From the NCBI GenBank assembly GCA_002482775.1, contig DLGQ01000012.1, positions 69,427-79,949 on the forward strand: a stretch of 10,523 nucleotides of DNA. Reading direction: 5' to 3'. This document shows positions 1 through 7,128 of this stretch, one piece after another. The notes under the pieces are model-generated. The model made no database searches, was not told the origin of the DNA, and saw nothing but the letters and a program-made list of their open reading frames with translations. Made by a program: the position numbers and the translations under genes. The stretch comes from Flavobacteriales bacterium UBA7690. Its GTDB lineage: Bacteria > Bacteroidota > Bacteroidia > Flavobacteriales_F > PHOS-HE28. Positions within the stretch are counted from its first letter, which is position 1; every line of letters begins with the position of its first letter.

Positions 1-1102
1 ACAACATCAGCACCACGGCGATCCACACGGCGTACACCACCCAGAGCGAAGATCCATTGTCAGCATAACGTGTTACGTCCATGGTAGCGCTGAGCACCGT
101 TTCGTTCATCGGCTGACCTTGCAGCAGCATGGCGATGGTGGCCAACACATGGATCAGGTAGATGTGCAACATGTAGTAGAAGTATGGTACACGTCCGAAG
201 GTGACGAAGGGTGTTGACCAACGGAACTGCCGTCCTTCGGCCCATGCCAGGAAGAGCAGGGCAGGCCCTAACGTCATGCACAGGTAGAGCAACGATGGCG
301 GATACTTCGTGGTGTTGAGGAAGGACAGCAGGTCGAACATGAACGTGGGTTGATCCACCCACAGCGCTGCGTCACCGTAGGTGTTGATGGCGCGTAGAAC
401 GATGAACAGGGTGATGGCTCCAACGCCCAGTTGCACCAACCTGCGCCGACGAACAACGCTAGTGACTTCCGCAGTGAAGAGCCTTCCGAGGCAATACCCC
501 AACGCCATGGTACCGATCCACGGGAGCACCGGATATTGGATCACCAGCGACCGGTCCGTTGCAATCGCGTAGTGGCCACCCCGGTGCAGCGCATCGAAGA
601 CGACACCGAGCACGGTACCGTGTGGAACACCAACCGTATCCAGCAGGTTATGGAATAGGACGATGACCGCACCGATCGCGAGTATGGCGCGGTAGGGCAA
701 GTACACCAGCATCGCCAATACGATCATGCTTACGCCGATGGCCCAGAACACGGCGAGCATGGTGAACGAGAGCGTGATATCGAAGGTCCATCCGAACGCC
801 ACGATCACACATTCAGTGAAGATCATCCACGCGCCGCGGGTCCACAAGAAGCGGCTAAGTTCCTGTGTTGTGCGTGTACTGCCATAGAGGAAAGCGCTGG
901 TGCCCGCGAGGAACACGAACACCGGTGCGCAGTAGTGCGTGATCCACCGTGTGAAGAAGAGCGCTGGTGAAGTGGTCGACAGATCGGTGGGTGAGTTGCC
1001 GAAGAGCAGTCCGTGGTGGAAGAAATCGCGCGTATGGTCCAGCGCCATGATCACCATGATGATGCCGCGCAACAGATCCAGCGAGATGATGCGGGGCTTC
1101 AT
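1..1102 (-). CDS. DUF1624 / heparan-alpha-glucosaminide N-acetyltransferase-like membrane protein (C-terminus beyond window)
   Basis: I translated this frame by hand: it stays open for 367 codons from the ATG at 1102 to the left edge. The N-terminus reads MKPRIISLDLLRG, then IIMVIMALDHTRDFFHHG, with D22-H23 near the end of the first membrane helix. Next comes YCAPVFVFLAGTSAFLYG (about 57-74), and later many hydrophobic segments including FGRVPYFYYMLHIYLIHVL. The SxDxxRG start, the DH motif after helix 1 and the PxFxFLAGxSAFL block are the usual marks of DUF1624, the catalytic domain related to human HGSNAT and more distantly to acyltransferase-3 proteins. In HGSNAT a conserved histidine relays an acetyl group from cytosolic acetyl-CoA to a glycan on the other side of the membrane; H23 is a candidate by position, which is inference. 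The bacterial substrate is unknown, likely an envelope sugar. The gene lies 301 bp downstream of a same-strand secreted protein gene, so it probably has its own promoter. The C-terminal end is missing only because the window stops. Confidence 0.88.
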   Translation of the reverse strand, partial: MKPRIISLDLLRGIIMVIMALDHTRDFFHHGLLFGNSPTDLSTTSPALFFTRWITHYCAPVFVFLAGTSAFLYGSTRTTQELSRFLWTRGAWMIFTECVIVAFGWTFDITLSFTMLAVFWAIGVSMIVLAMLVYLPYRAILAIGAVIVLFHNLLDTVGVPHGTVLGVVFDALHRGGHYAIATDRSLVIQYPVLPWIGTMALGYCLGRLFTAEVTSVVRRRRLVQLGVGAITLFIVLRAINTYGDAALWVDQPTFMFDLLSFLNTTKYPPSLLYLCMTLGPALLFLAWAEGRQFRWSTPFVTFGRVPYFYYMLHIYLIHVLATIAMLLQGQPMNETVLSATMDVTRYADNGSSLWVVYAVWIAVVLML

Positions 1103-1403
1103 GGGTCGCCAAGTTTACGGTCTGGCGCTTGAAGTGTAACCAGACTATCGCCCGGCTTCGTTGTGCACTGCGTGCGAGCGTTCGAACGAGGCGTGTTAGT
1201 CCGCAGGCATGTCGGTCTGTATTCCCAGGTTGCCCCGGGCTCACCTTCTATGGGTACTTCAAGAATACCTGCATCCATGCGATGTGGACCAGACCGAAGA
1301 CAGAGGCACCTTGCAGAATGCCGTAGACGGAACTCGGTCGATGCTGTATGTTGGAGACACGGGTGCGGGGTCGTTGGGTAGGGAACTAATGCTCCACATC
1401 GGG
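1103..1403. other. Intergenic spacer without a supported gene
   Basis: This is a 301 bp gap between two minus-strand genes. Short reading frames exist on both strands, but none has a protein-like composition or a recognisable motif. A 10 bp perfect palindrome, CGTTCGAACG, lies at 1179-1188. It is too short and too isolated to call as an operator. The promoter of the DUF1624 gene and the end of the secreted-protein transcript should lie here, but I see no convincing -7 box or hairpin with a T tract. Confidence 0.6.
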
Positions 1404-2393
1404 TCAGGGCAACACGATGCGCTGCACGGAAGTATGCGTGTTGTGTAAGCGCACCAGATGCACACCCGGAGCGAAGGAGGTAAGGTCCATGGTCAACGTT
1501 GAAGCGTTCGCCCACGCGCGTGCCACACAGCGGCCCGTGGCATCGAAGAGCGCCACTTCGCCCAACGGCCTATGGTCCGGATGCGTGATGGTCAGCAGCC
1601 TGTCGTGTACTCTGATCACCGCTGGCGCCTCCGCGCGTTCCACCACACCGGTCTGGCGGTCGAAGCACGGTGGGTAGAAGTCGAACGGCAGGTCCAGCGT
1701 TGCACCCGCGGCCAGCGTGGCCATCGGTGTGCTGCTGAGGAAGCCCTGCTGCATAACACCCACTTGGAAACCCGTGCCCGCCGCCACCGGCTGTTCAATA
1801 TGCAAGGTGTACGGCCCTGGCATCAAACACAGTGCATCCTCGTCCTGCCACATGTCCGCATCGATGTTCAGCTTACCCATGCTCACCACCGCACCCGTGC
1901 TATCGGTCATGCTCCACGGGAACGAAGACGTGACCACATTCCCCGTCTGTGGTTGCACGAATACCTGCAACGGCATGCACTCCGCAGGGCACAGTGGCGT
2001 GGTCACCGGCAGCGCGCAGTAGTTGAACCCTTCCACTTCGGAGAAGAAGAAGAGCACCGTGCCGGTGAACGGCGTGGCAGGCACGTCGGTGTCATTGTCC
2101 AGCTCTAGGTAGTGCCTACTCTCGGTAGGTCCGCTCAGGCCGAAGAGCGTCAAGCCCTCGCGCGCTACGGTATCAGCGTCCTGGTCCACCAGCCAGCAAT
2201 GCGGGTAGCTCAGGAACTGGTTGCTGGTATGCCGCAGCACCACCTGCATGGCCGTGTCGGAGAACGGCGCATAACTCACCGACACCACCTCCACGCTGTC
2301 GCACGGGTCTTGCGCGTGCAGCGCGTTAGGGGGTAGGAGTGCGGTGGAAAAGAGAAGAGGGCCGAGGCGGGAGAGGAGTGAGCGGGTTGCCAT
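1404..2393 (-). CDS. Secreted protein with T9SS type A C-terminal sorting domain
   Basis: The protein has 329 residues. I chose the ATG at 2393 because it places a standard signal peptide at the N-terminus: MATRSLLSRLGPLLFSTALL followed by PPNALHAQ, with cleavage likely at about residue 27-28. An upstream in-frame ATG at 2441 would bury that signal behind 16 polar residues. The mature part is rich in beta-type sequence, with several cysteines (for example PCDS, YCALPVTTPLCPAECMP) and no catalytic motif I recognise. Residues 259-329 look like a Por-secretion type A tail: a GEVALFDATGRCV strand pair, then LTSFAPGVHLVRLHNT and the ending SVQRIVLP. In Bacteroidota such tails direct export through the type IX system and anchoring or release at the outer surface. 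The function of the mature part is unknown. The gene is divergent from lemA, with 220 bp between the starts. Confidence 0.88.
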   Translation of the reverse strand: MATRSLLSRLGPLLFSTALLPPNALHAQDPCDSVEVVSVSYAPFSDTAMQVVLRHTSNQFLSYPHCWLVDQDADTVAREGLTLFGLSGPTESRHYLELDNDTDVPATPFTGTVLFFFSEVEGFNYCALPVTTPLCPAECMPLQVFVQPQTGNVVTSSFPWSMTDSTGAVVSMGKLNIDADMWQDEDALCLMPGPYTLHIEQPVAAGTGFQVGVMQQGFLSSTPMATLAAGATLDLPFDFYPPCFDRQTGVVERAEAPAVIRVHDRLLTITHPDHRPLGEVALFDATGRCVARAWANASTLTMDLTSFAPGVHLVRLHNTHTSVQRIVLP

Positions 2394-2613
2394 TGGAGTT
2401 TGTTTCGGCACAAAGCTCATCTGAGGGCGAACCGTGCACAATGCACAGATGCCGTGTATGCTGGCACTTTTCGCTGGTGGAAGCGTTTCGCTGGCGGACG
2501 CTATTGAATTCGCTGAGGAGATCGGATATGCGGTTCAAGCAATGCACAATGGTGGTCGATCACTGAGCAACTCAACAAGCACATGTATATTCGATCCATC
2601 ACTAACCACGCCC
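2394..2613. promoter_or_regulatory. Divergent intergenic region between the T9SS-protein gene and lemA
   Basis: Both outward promoters should lie in this 220 bp. On the plus strand, TATATTCG at about 2586-2593 resembles the Bacteroidota -7 box TAnnTTTG with one mismatch, but no matching TTG is seen at the usual distance, so it is weak. The nonamer TGCACAATG occurs twice in direct orientation, at 2435-2443 and 2543-2551. The first copy is part of the small inverted repeat GTGCA-caa-TGCAC. The lemA reading frame stays open upstream to about 2434, but that stretch is not LemA-like and is treated as non-coding. Confidence 0.35.
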
Positions 2614-3171
2614 ATGCTCCCTCTCCTCGTCCTCCTAGCCCTCGTCGCCCTGATCGCCCTCTACGCCGTCGCGATCTACAACAAACTGGTGAAGCTGAAG
2701 AACCTGGTGGCCGAGGCGTGGAGCGGCATCGATGTGCAATTGAAGAAACGCTACGACCTGATCCCCAACTTGGTGGAAACGGTGAAGGGCTACGCCGCTC
2801 ATGAGAAGGAGACCTTCGAGAACGTGACCAAGGCACGTGCTGCCGCGCAGCAGGCCACCACAGTGGAAGGCCAGCAAGCGGCGGAGAACAAGTTGAACGG
2901 TGCGCTGATGAACCTGATGGCCGTTGCAGAACGGTATCCTGACTTGAAGGCGAGCACGAACTTCCTGGAGCTGCAGAACATGTTGAGCGTGGTGGAAGGC
3001 GACATCGAAAAGTCGCGCCGCTACTACAACGGCAATGTGCGCGAGCAGAACACGCTCATCGAAAGCTTCCCGAGCAACCTTATCGCCAACGCGTTCGGCT
3101 TCGCGAAGTCCGCCTTCTTCGAGTTGGACAACCCAGCGCACAAGGAGAACCCAACGGTGAAGTTCGCGTGA
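2614..3171 (+). CDS. lemA: LemA family protein
   Basis: The protein has 185 residues, the usual size for the family. An N-terminal membrane helix (MLPLLVLLALVALIALYAVA, 1-20) is followed by the diagnostic blocks YNKLVKLKNLVAEAWSGIDV (22-41), QLKKRYDLIPNLVETVKGYA (42-61) and HEKETFENVTKARA (63-76). Later come AERYPDLKASTNFLELQ (105-121) and SRRYYNGNVREQNTLIESFP (134-153), ending PTVKFA. LemA proteins are membrane-anchored, with a long antiparallel helical bundle outside the membrane. Their biochemical role is not settled. The ATG at 2614 is chosen because it starts directly at the membrane helix. The stop TGA overlaps an ATG at 3171 that is in frame with the DUF2207 gene, but that ATG is probably not the true start of the next gene. 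LemA is often encoded beside DUF2207 proteins, as here, which suggests a shared envelope function. Confidence 0.96.
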   Translation: MLPLLVLLALVALIALYAVAIYNKLVKLKNLVAEAWSGIDVQLKKRYDLIPNLVETVKGYAAHEKETFENVTKARAAAQQATTVEGQQAAENKLNGALMNLMAVAERYPDLKASTNFLELQNMLSVVEGDIEKSRRYYNGNVREQNTLIESFPSNLIANAFGFAKSAFFELDNPAHKENPTVKFA

Positions 3172-3317
3172 TGCGTGGTGGTGTCTCTGCGAGGCTGGCT
3201 GTTCCATCGCGTGCGATGGTATTCAACTCCATCATTGATATGACCCGCCTACACAGCGGTCAACTCCGACCTCACAGGTGCAACGTGCGGTGGCTGTCCA
3301 CGATCCGCGCGGTCGCC

Positions 3318-3358
3318 TCCGGCTCGGGAGGCCGTGCTGCGGGTCTGTGCGAGCCGGA
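3318..3358. repeat. Overlapping GC-rich inverted repeats in the lemA-DUF2207 spacer
   Basis: Two overlapping hairpins can form here. The longer has 9 bp arms, TCCGGCTCG at 3318-3326 and CGAGCCGGA at 3350-3358, around a 23 nt loop. A shorter, competing one pairs the GCCTCC just upstream (3315-3320) with GGAGGC (3327-3332). The core CCGGCTCGGGAGGCCG (3319-3334) nearly matches CCGGCTCGGAGGCCGG inside the gene at 8428-9603, which suggests copies of one hairpin repeat. No T tract follows, so this is not a classical terminator. Confidence 0.5.
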
Positions 3359-3388
3359 CTGCGACTTGGATCGTGGTCGCCTTTTGGC

Positions 3389-3416
3389 TCCACCTTTTGG
3401 CGAAGCAAAAGGTGGA
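3389..3416. repeat. Perfect 11 bp stem-loop in the lemA-DUF2207 spacer
   Basis: The arms TCCACCTTTTG (3389-3399) and CAAAAGGTGGA (3406-3416) are exact reverse complements around a 6 nt loop, GCGAAG. The loop region also contains GCGAAGC, a heptamer known to fold into an unusually stable DNA mini-hairpin. A partial copy of the left arm, CCTTTTGGCTCC, lies just upstream at about 3380-3391. No T tract follows, so it could be a processing or attenuation structure between the two cistrons or a dispersed repeat unit. Its role is unproven. Confidence 0.65.
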
Positions 3417-3446
3417 AGTGGATCGTTCATTTCGGATCTTGATCAT

Positions 3447-5189
3447 TTGCTCTTCGGAGAACTAGGCCACGACATCTTACGTGGTGCATTACTGCTCATA
3501 ACGCTTCTGTTCGTTGCATTCGCCCATGCCCAATCCGAACGGATCACCTCCTTCCACACCGACCTCACCGTAGCACCCGATGGGCAGCTCACGGTGATCG
3601 AGGACATCGAAATCTACGCTGCAGGTGTCGAGTTCAAACGCGGCATCGTGCGCCGGTTGCCGCTCTCCTTCACCGACCACAATGGCCGCGAGAACCGGGT
3701 TCGGTACGACATCACCGGCGTGCAACAAGGCGGCGTCACCTCGCCCTACCACACTGCAACGGAGGGCGACGACTACGTGCTGTACGTCGGCGAGAAGGAC
3801 ACCTACCTAGAGACAGGTAGCTACGCCTACCGCATCACCTACACCACCCAAGGCCAGGTGGGTTTCTTCCCCGACTACGACGAGATCTATTGGAACGTCA
3901 ACGGCAACGGTTGGGCTTTCTACATCGACAGCATTTCGGCTCTGATCCACTTGCCAGCCACGGCGCAGGTGAAGCAGACCGCCTGCTATACGGGCACCTT
4001 CGGCAGCACGGAGAACGCCTGTTCGGATTCCGTCATCGACGCGCGCACCGTGCGGTTCCAAGGGCGCTCCATGGGTTACTACGAAGGCCTCACCGTGGCC
4101 GTCGGTTTCCAGAAAGGCGTGGTGGCCGAACCACCCCCGCCGACGTTCTGGGAGAAGTACGCGGTGCTGTTGGTGGGCGGCATCATCACCGTGCTTTTGC
4201 TCCTCTACTACTTCATCACCTGGGCCCGCCACGGCCGCGATCCGGACCTGCCCACCGTGATCCCGCTGTTCGAACCACCCGACAACCTCTCGCCCGCATC
4301 GGTGGCCACGGTGATGAACGGCGGTGCCGACAATGCGCACATCACCCCGGCGATGATCAGCCTGGCCGTGAAGGGGCACATCCGCATCGATGAGAAGAAG
4401 GAGGACGTGTTACTTGGGTTGATCAGCAAGGAGACCTACACCATCGTGAAGTTGAAAGGCGGCTCCGGCCTTCCGCGCGAAGAACAGGAACTGCTCAACC
4501 GCATGTTCGGCACCGGTAAGCACGACTACGTCTTCGATGGTACCTACGACCCGGGCACACAGAGCATGGCCAGCGCGTTCCGAGGCACCTTGCGCGACCA
4601 GTGGCACACCTTCCTCAGCAAAGGCAACAACTGGCGGTTCTGGTGGATCCCCATGCTCACCGTGGCCGTGTGCTTGATCTCCATGATCGTGCTGCACAAT
4701 TCGTACTTGGGCGACAACGATGTGGTCTACATAGCAGCCTTCCTTGTGGCGAACGTGATCCTCTTCCTGCTCTACGTCTACCTGATCCAACGGCCGAGCG
4801 AGGAGAAACAGGCCTTGCGCTCCCGGCTGCTCGGTTTCAAGATGTACCTGAGCGCAGCGGAAGAGAAACAGCTCCAGCACTTCAACCCGCCCGCCATGAC
4901 GCCGGAGGTTTTTGAGAAGTACCTACCCTACGCCATCGCCTTCAAGGTGGAGAAGATCTGGGGCGACCGTTTCCAAAGTATGATCAGCCGCGCGCTGGTG
5001 GATCCCAACTACAAGTCCAGTTGGTACGGCGGTTCCATCTTGCACTATGGCGCATTCTCGCGCAGCATGTCGTCGTCGCTCAGCAGCAGTGTCAACTCCT
5101 CCAGCACACCGCGGAGCAAGAGCGGTGGGTCGGGTGGCGGTGGTTCTTCGGGGGGTGGTGGCGGTGGTGGCGGGGGAGGTGGGTGGTAG
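3447..5189 (+). CDS. DUF2207 domain-containing membrane protein
   Basis: With this start the protein has 580 residues. The order is a signal peptide (ILRGALLLITLLFVAFAHAQ, ending about residue 30), an extracytoplasmic DUF2207 domain with FKRGIVRRLPLSF and DYDEIYWNVNGNGWAFYIDS, a membrane helix at about 239-262 followed by WARHGRDPD, a cytoplasmic region, and two more helices near 400-418 and 425-447. It ends in a soluble segment and a Ser/Gly tail, nearly all glycine, finishing in GW. This is the standard architecture of DUF2207 proteins, whose function is unknown. The start is uncertain. The frame is open back to 3168 and an ATG at 3171 overlaps the lemA stop, but the about 92 residues that would add are encoded by hairpin-rich DNA and look non-protein-like. 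No ATG lies just before the signal peptide, so TTG at 3447 is the best guess; ATG at 3240 or 3171 is the alternative. The gene is probably in one operon with lemA. Confidence 0.9.
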   Translation: MLFGELGHDILRGALLLITLLFVAFAHAQSERITSFHTDLTVAPDGQLTVIEDIEIYAAGVEFKRGIVRRLPLSFTDHNGRENRVRYDITGVQQGGVTSPYHTATEGDDYVLYVGEKDTYLETGSYAYRITYTTQGQVGFFPDYDEIYWNVNGNGWAFYIDSISALIHLPATAQVKQTACYTGTFGSTENACSDSVIDARTVRFQGRSMGYYEGLTVAVGFQKGVVAEPPPPTFWEKYAVLLVGGIITVLLLLYYFITWARHGRDPDLPTVIPLFEPPDNLSPASVATVMNGGADNAHITPAMISLAVKGHIRIDEKKEDVLLGLISKETYTIVKLKGGSGLPREEQELLNRMFGTGKHDYVFDGTYDPGTQSMASAFRGTLRDQWHTFLSKGNNWRFWWIPMLTVAVCLISMIVLHNSYLGDNDVVYIAAFLVANVILFLLYVYLIQRPSEEKQALRSRLLGFKMYLSAAEEKQLQHFNPPAMTPEVFEKYLPYAIAFKVEKIWGDRFQSMISRALVDPNYKSSWYGGSILHYGAFSRSMSSSLSSSVNSSSTPRSKSGGSGGGGSSGGGGGGGGGGGW

Positions 5190-5245
5190 GGGGTAGGGGC
5201 CTGAAGTTGCGCGCAGCCGTGTACGCCTGCCCACAGTTGCAGCTA

Positions 5246-5276
5246 GGCCTCACTTCAACGGCACTATGATGAGGCC
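5246..5276. terminator. Possible stem-loop between convergent genes
   Basis: The arms GGCCTCA (5246-5252) and TGAGGCC (5270-5276) are perfect complements around a 17 nt loop. They lie about 57 bp after the DUF2207 stop, in the gap between two convergent genes. A second inverted repeat follows, GGGTTGA (5327-5333) with TCAACCC (5357-5363), closer to the stop of the opposite gene. Neither is followed by a T tract, so termination here is only suggested by position. Confidence 0.3.
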
Positions 5277-5391
5277 GTTACCATGCTTTCTGTTATCGCA
5301 GTCCACCAACATCCCATATCTGGACAGGGTTGAGTAGGCAGAGGCCCCGTAGACGGTCAACCCGCGTTCGGCCCCATCCACCTGACGGACA

Positions 5392-6465
5392 CTACTTCCT
5401 CCACACCTCCACCAACCGGTCGATGTCCGCCGTGTTGTTGTAGAAGTGGATCCCTACTCGGATGCCTTTTCCGCGGAAGGCCACCTTCACCCCGTGCTCC
5501 TCCAAACGCTTCACCTGCGCCTCTTCACCCTGTACCACCAGGATGCCCGCGCGCTGTTCCGGTGTGCGCCCCTGCAACACCGCGATGCCCGCCGCATCGA
5601 AACGTTCGATCGCATACGAGCACAACGCGCTCACGTGATGCGCGATCTGTTGCGGACCGATGGCTGCGATCCGTTCCAACGCGTGCTGCAAACGCGTAAG
5701 GGCCACCGGGTCGCGATGCCCGGCGTTGAGCATCGCGATCGGATCCACACCATTGTGCTCCTTCAGCTCCGCGCGCACCGCTTCGGAGAGGTGCATGAAG
5801 CCATTGCCGAAACCCGCCAAGGGCCATTTGTAAGCACTTGCGCCGACGATGTCGATACCAGCGGCCTGTGCATCCAAGGGTACCGCGCACCACGATTGCG
5901 TGATGTCCACCAACGACCATGCACCGAAGGCACGGCACAAGGCGGTGAGGGCGAAAAGGTCGATGCGGAAGCCCGTCAACCACTGCACCTCGCTGATGGC
6001 CACCAACTGCGGCCGCTCGCGTTCCAAGATGTTGCGGACAGTGTCGAGGGAGATGGTCCCATCCGCTTCCGGTGCCACCACCACCCGCTGGAAACCCGGC
6101 AAGGCGAACGGTGCGTGCAACGTAGGGTAGTCGTGACCGATCAGTAGCACTTTGGGTCGATGCTTGAACAAAGGCGCTAGCTGCGCGAGGCCCACCGTGA
6201 AGCTCTGCACCAGTGCCGTACCCTGCTCCGTGCCGCCGATGCTCGCCGCCACCGTGCGCGCCACATCCGTATTGCCACCGAACATCCACTGGAACAAACG
6301 GGCACTCCCTTCGCGCATCAAGCGTTGGTGCTCCAGGTTCGCGGCCTGCACGGTGCTTTCCGCCATCAACCCCATGGACGACGTGTCGAGGTAGGTGACG
6401 TCGTTCAGTGCGGGGTATGCGGCGCGGAGGGTGGCGTGGTCTGGGAGGGTGCTGGACGATGGCAT
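5392..6465 (-). CDS. Class V aminotransferase-fold PLP-dependent enzyme
   Basis: The protein has 357 residues from the ATG at 6465 (MPSSSTLPDHATLRAAYP). The open frame extends 22 codons further upstream, but family members begin near this point. Fold type I, class V marks are visible: TYLDTSSMG near the N-terminus (24-32), a helix-start GGTEQGTALVQSFTVGL (78-93) where the cofactor phosphate would bind, SEVQWLTGFRIDL (158-170), and SLVDITQSWCAVPLD (184-198) with D187 and Q190 placed to contact the pyridine ring and the phenolate. GASAYKWPLAGFGNGF (208-223) carries the likely Schiff-base lysine K213. The C-terminus has GIRVGIHFYNNTADIDRLVEVW. This ending resembles isopenicillin-epimerase/EgtE-like and kynureninase-like members. 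The loop cysteine typical of cysteine desulfurases is absent, so desulfurase activity is unlikely. The substrate cannot be told. The gene is monocistronic here, with divergent and convergent neighbours. Confidence 0.9.
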   Translation of the reverse strand: MPSSSTLPDHATLRAAYPALNDVTYLDTSSMGLMAESTVQAANLEHQRLMREGSARLFQWMFGGNTDVARTVAASIGGTEQGTALVQSFTVGLAQLAPLFKHRPKVLLIGHDYPTLHAPFALPGFQRVVVAPEADGTISLDTVRNILERERPQLVAISEVQWLTGFRIDLFALTALCRAFGAWSLVDITQSWCAVPLDAQAAGIDIVGASAYKWPLAGFGNGFMHLSEAVRAELKEHNGVDPIAMLNAGHRDPVALTRLQHALERIAAIGPQQIAHHVSALCSYAIERFDAAGIAVLQGRTPEQRAGILVVQGEEAQVKRLEEHGVKVAFRGKGIRVGIHFYNNTADIDRLVEVWRK

Positions 6466-6624
6466 AGTGCGAAGGTCGCAAAGCGTGCTTTCTCCACACC
6501 GCCGCGAAACGGCTTCCGGGATCCGGTCCATTCCAGCCTACTGGCACAGCCGCTCGGAACCGTTGGTCGCCCCCCGGGATGGAAGGGCAGGGCTTTTGCA
6601 CCCGTACCGACAAACACCAACGAT
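6466..6624. promoter_or_regulatory. Divergent promoter region of the aminotransferase and the small membrane protein
   Basis: The two genes are transcribed away from each other across 159 bp, so both promoters should be here. I see TTG at about 6564 and a poor -7 match (GGCTTTTG, about 6590-6597) for the plus-strand gene, with two mismatches to TAnnTTTG. No clear box is seen on the minus strand. The call rests on gene arrangement only. Confidence 0.3.
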
Positions 6625-7077
6625 ATGGGAACTTGGATCAAGGATACACTGGCCACCGGAGCCGTAGCCAGCGCCGCCACCACAGCGCCCGCCGCCGTAT
6701 TGGGCCGGGTGGAGAATGGTTCCGCTGCCGGACCGATCAATGCCGTGAGCCATATCCTTTGGGGCAAGGAAGCCACATGTACCGATGCGGTGGATGCCCG
6801 CCACACCCTGGTGGGTGCAGGCCTCAACGCTGCCGCCGTCACCAGTTGGGCCGCCTTGTTCGAGCTGGCGCTGCCGCGCAACCGCAGACCCTCGGTGCCG
6901 CGCGCCCTGCTCACCGGCGCAGCCACAGCAGCGGTCGCCTACGTCACCGATTACCATGTGGTGCCCAAACGCTTCACACCCGGTTTCGAAGAGCGGCTCT
7001 CCGGTCGGTCCCTTTTTGCCGTCTACGCCACCTTGGCGTTGGCACTGGCTGCAGGAAGTTTGATGCGGGAGCGGTGA
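6625..7077 (+). CDS. Small conserved-type membrane protein of unknown function
   Basis: The protein has 150 residues from ATG at 6625. The frame is open 100 codons further upstream, but that part is the shadow of the opposite gene and its promoter. Four hydrophobic stretches are visible, at about 8-27, 62-82, 95-109 and 129-146. Between them lie two polar motifs: NGSAAGPINAVSHILWG (31-47, with N39, H43 and W46) and TDYHVVPKRFTPGFEERLS (108-126, with D109, P114, K115, R116). From memory, proteins with the same start (xxWIKDTxxTG), the PIN-SH-LWG motif and the PKR-TPGFE motif occur in many proteobacteria and other bacteria as unnamed short membrane proteins. That resemblance is recollection, not a search. 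The repeated polar motifs between helices suggest a binding site at the membrane face. A terminator-like structure follows at 7129-7176, so the gene is probably monocistronic. Confidence 0.85.
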   Translation: MGTWIKDTLATGAVASAATTAPAAVLGRVENGSAAGPINAVSHILWGKEATCTDAVDARHTLVGAGLNAAAVTSWAALFELALPRNRRPSVPRALLTGAATAAVAYVTDYHVVPKRFTPGFEERLSGRSLFAVYATLALALAAGSLMRER

Positions 7078-7128
7078 CGGGGTCACGTCGATAGGAGGGG
7101 CGCAGTCTGTTCCATGTGGATGCACGTG

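Noticed and set aside
60..456. Short minus-strand frames encoding His- and Pro-rich peptides
   Set aside because: They lie in other frames of the DUF1624 gene, which has clear family motifs; their composition is typical of shadow frames.
1179..1188. Palindrome CGTTCGAACG as an operator
   Set aside because: A single 10 bp palindrome with no promoter elements around it is expected by chance at this scale.
2434..2613. 60-residue N-terminal extension of LemA in the same frame
   Set aside because: LemA proteins begin at the membrane helix that starts at 2614; the extension has no family support and spans the divergent promoter region.
5127..5186. Glycine-rich repeat at the end of the DUF2207 gene as a microsatellite or assembly artefact
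   Set aside because: Glycine-rich C-terminal tails are typical of DUF2207 proteins and the frame stays intact to the stop.
5525..6613. Long minus-strand frame of 362 codons overlapping the aminotransferase gene
   Set aside because: It is rich in Gly, Arg and His with no domain motif, while the overlapping frame has a complete PLP-enzyme pattern.
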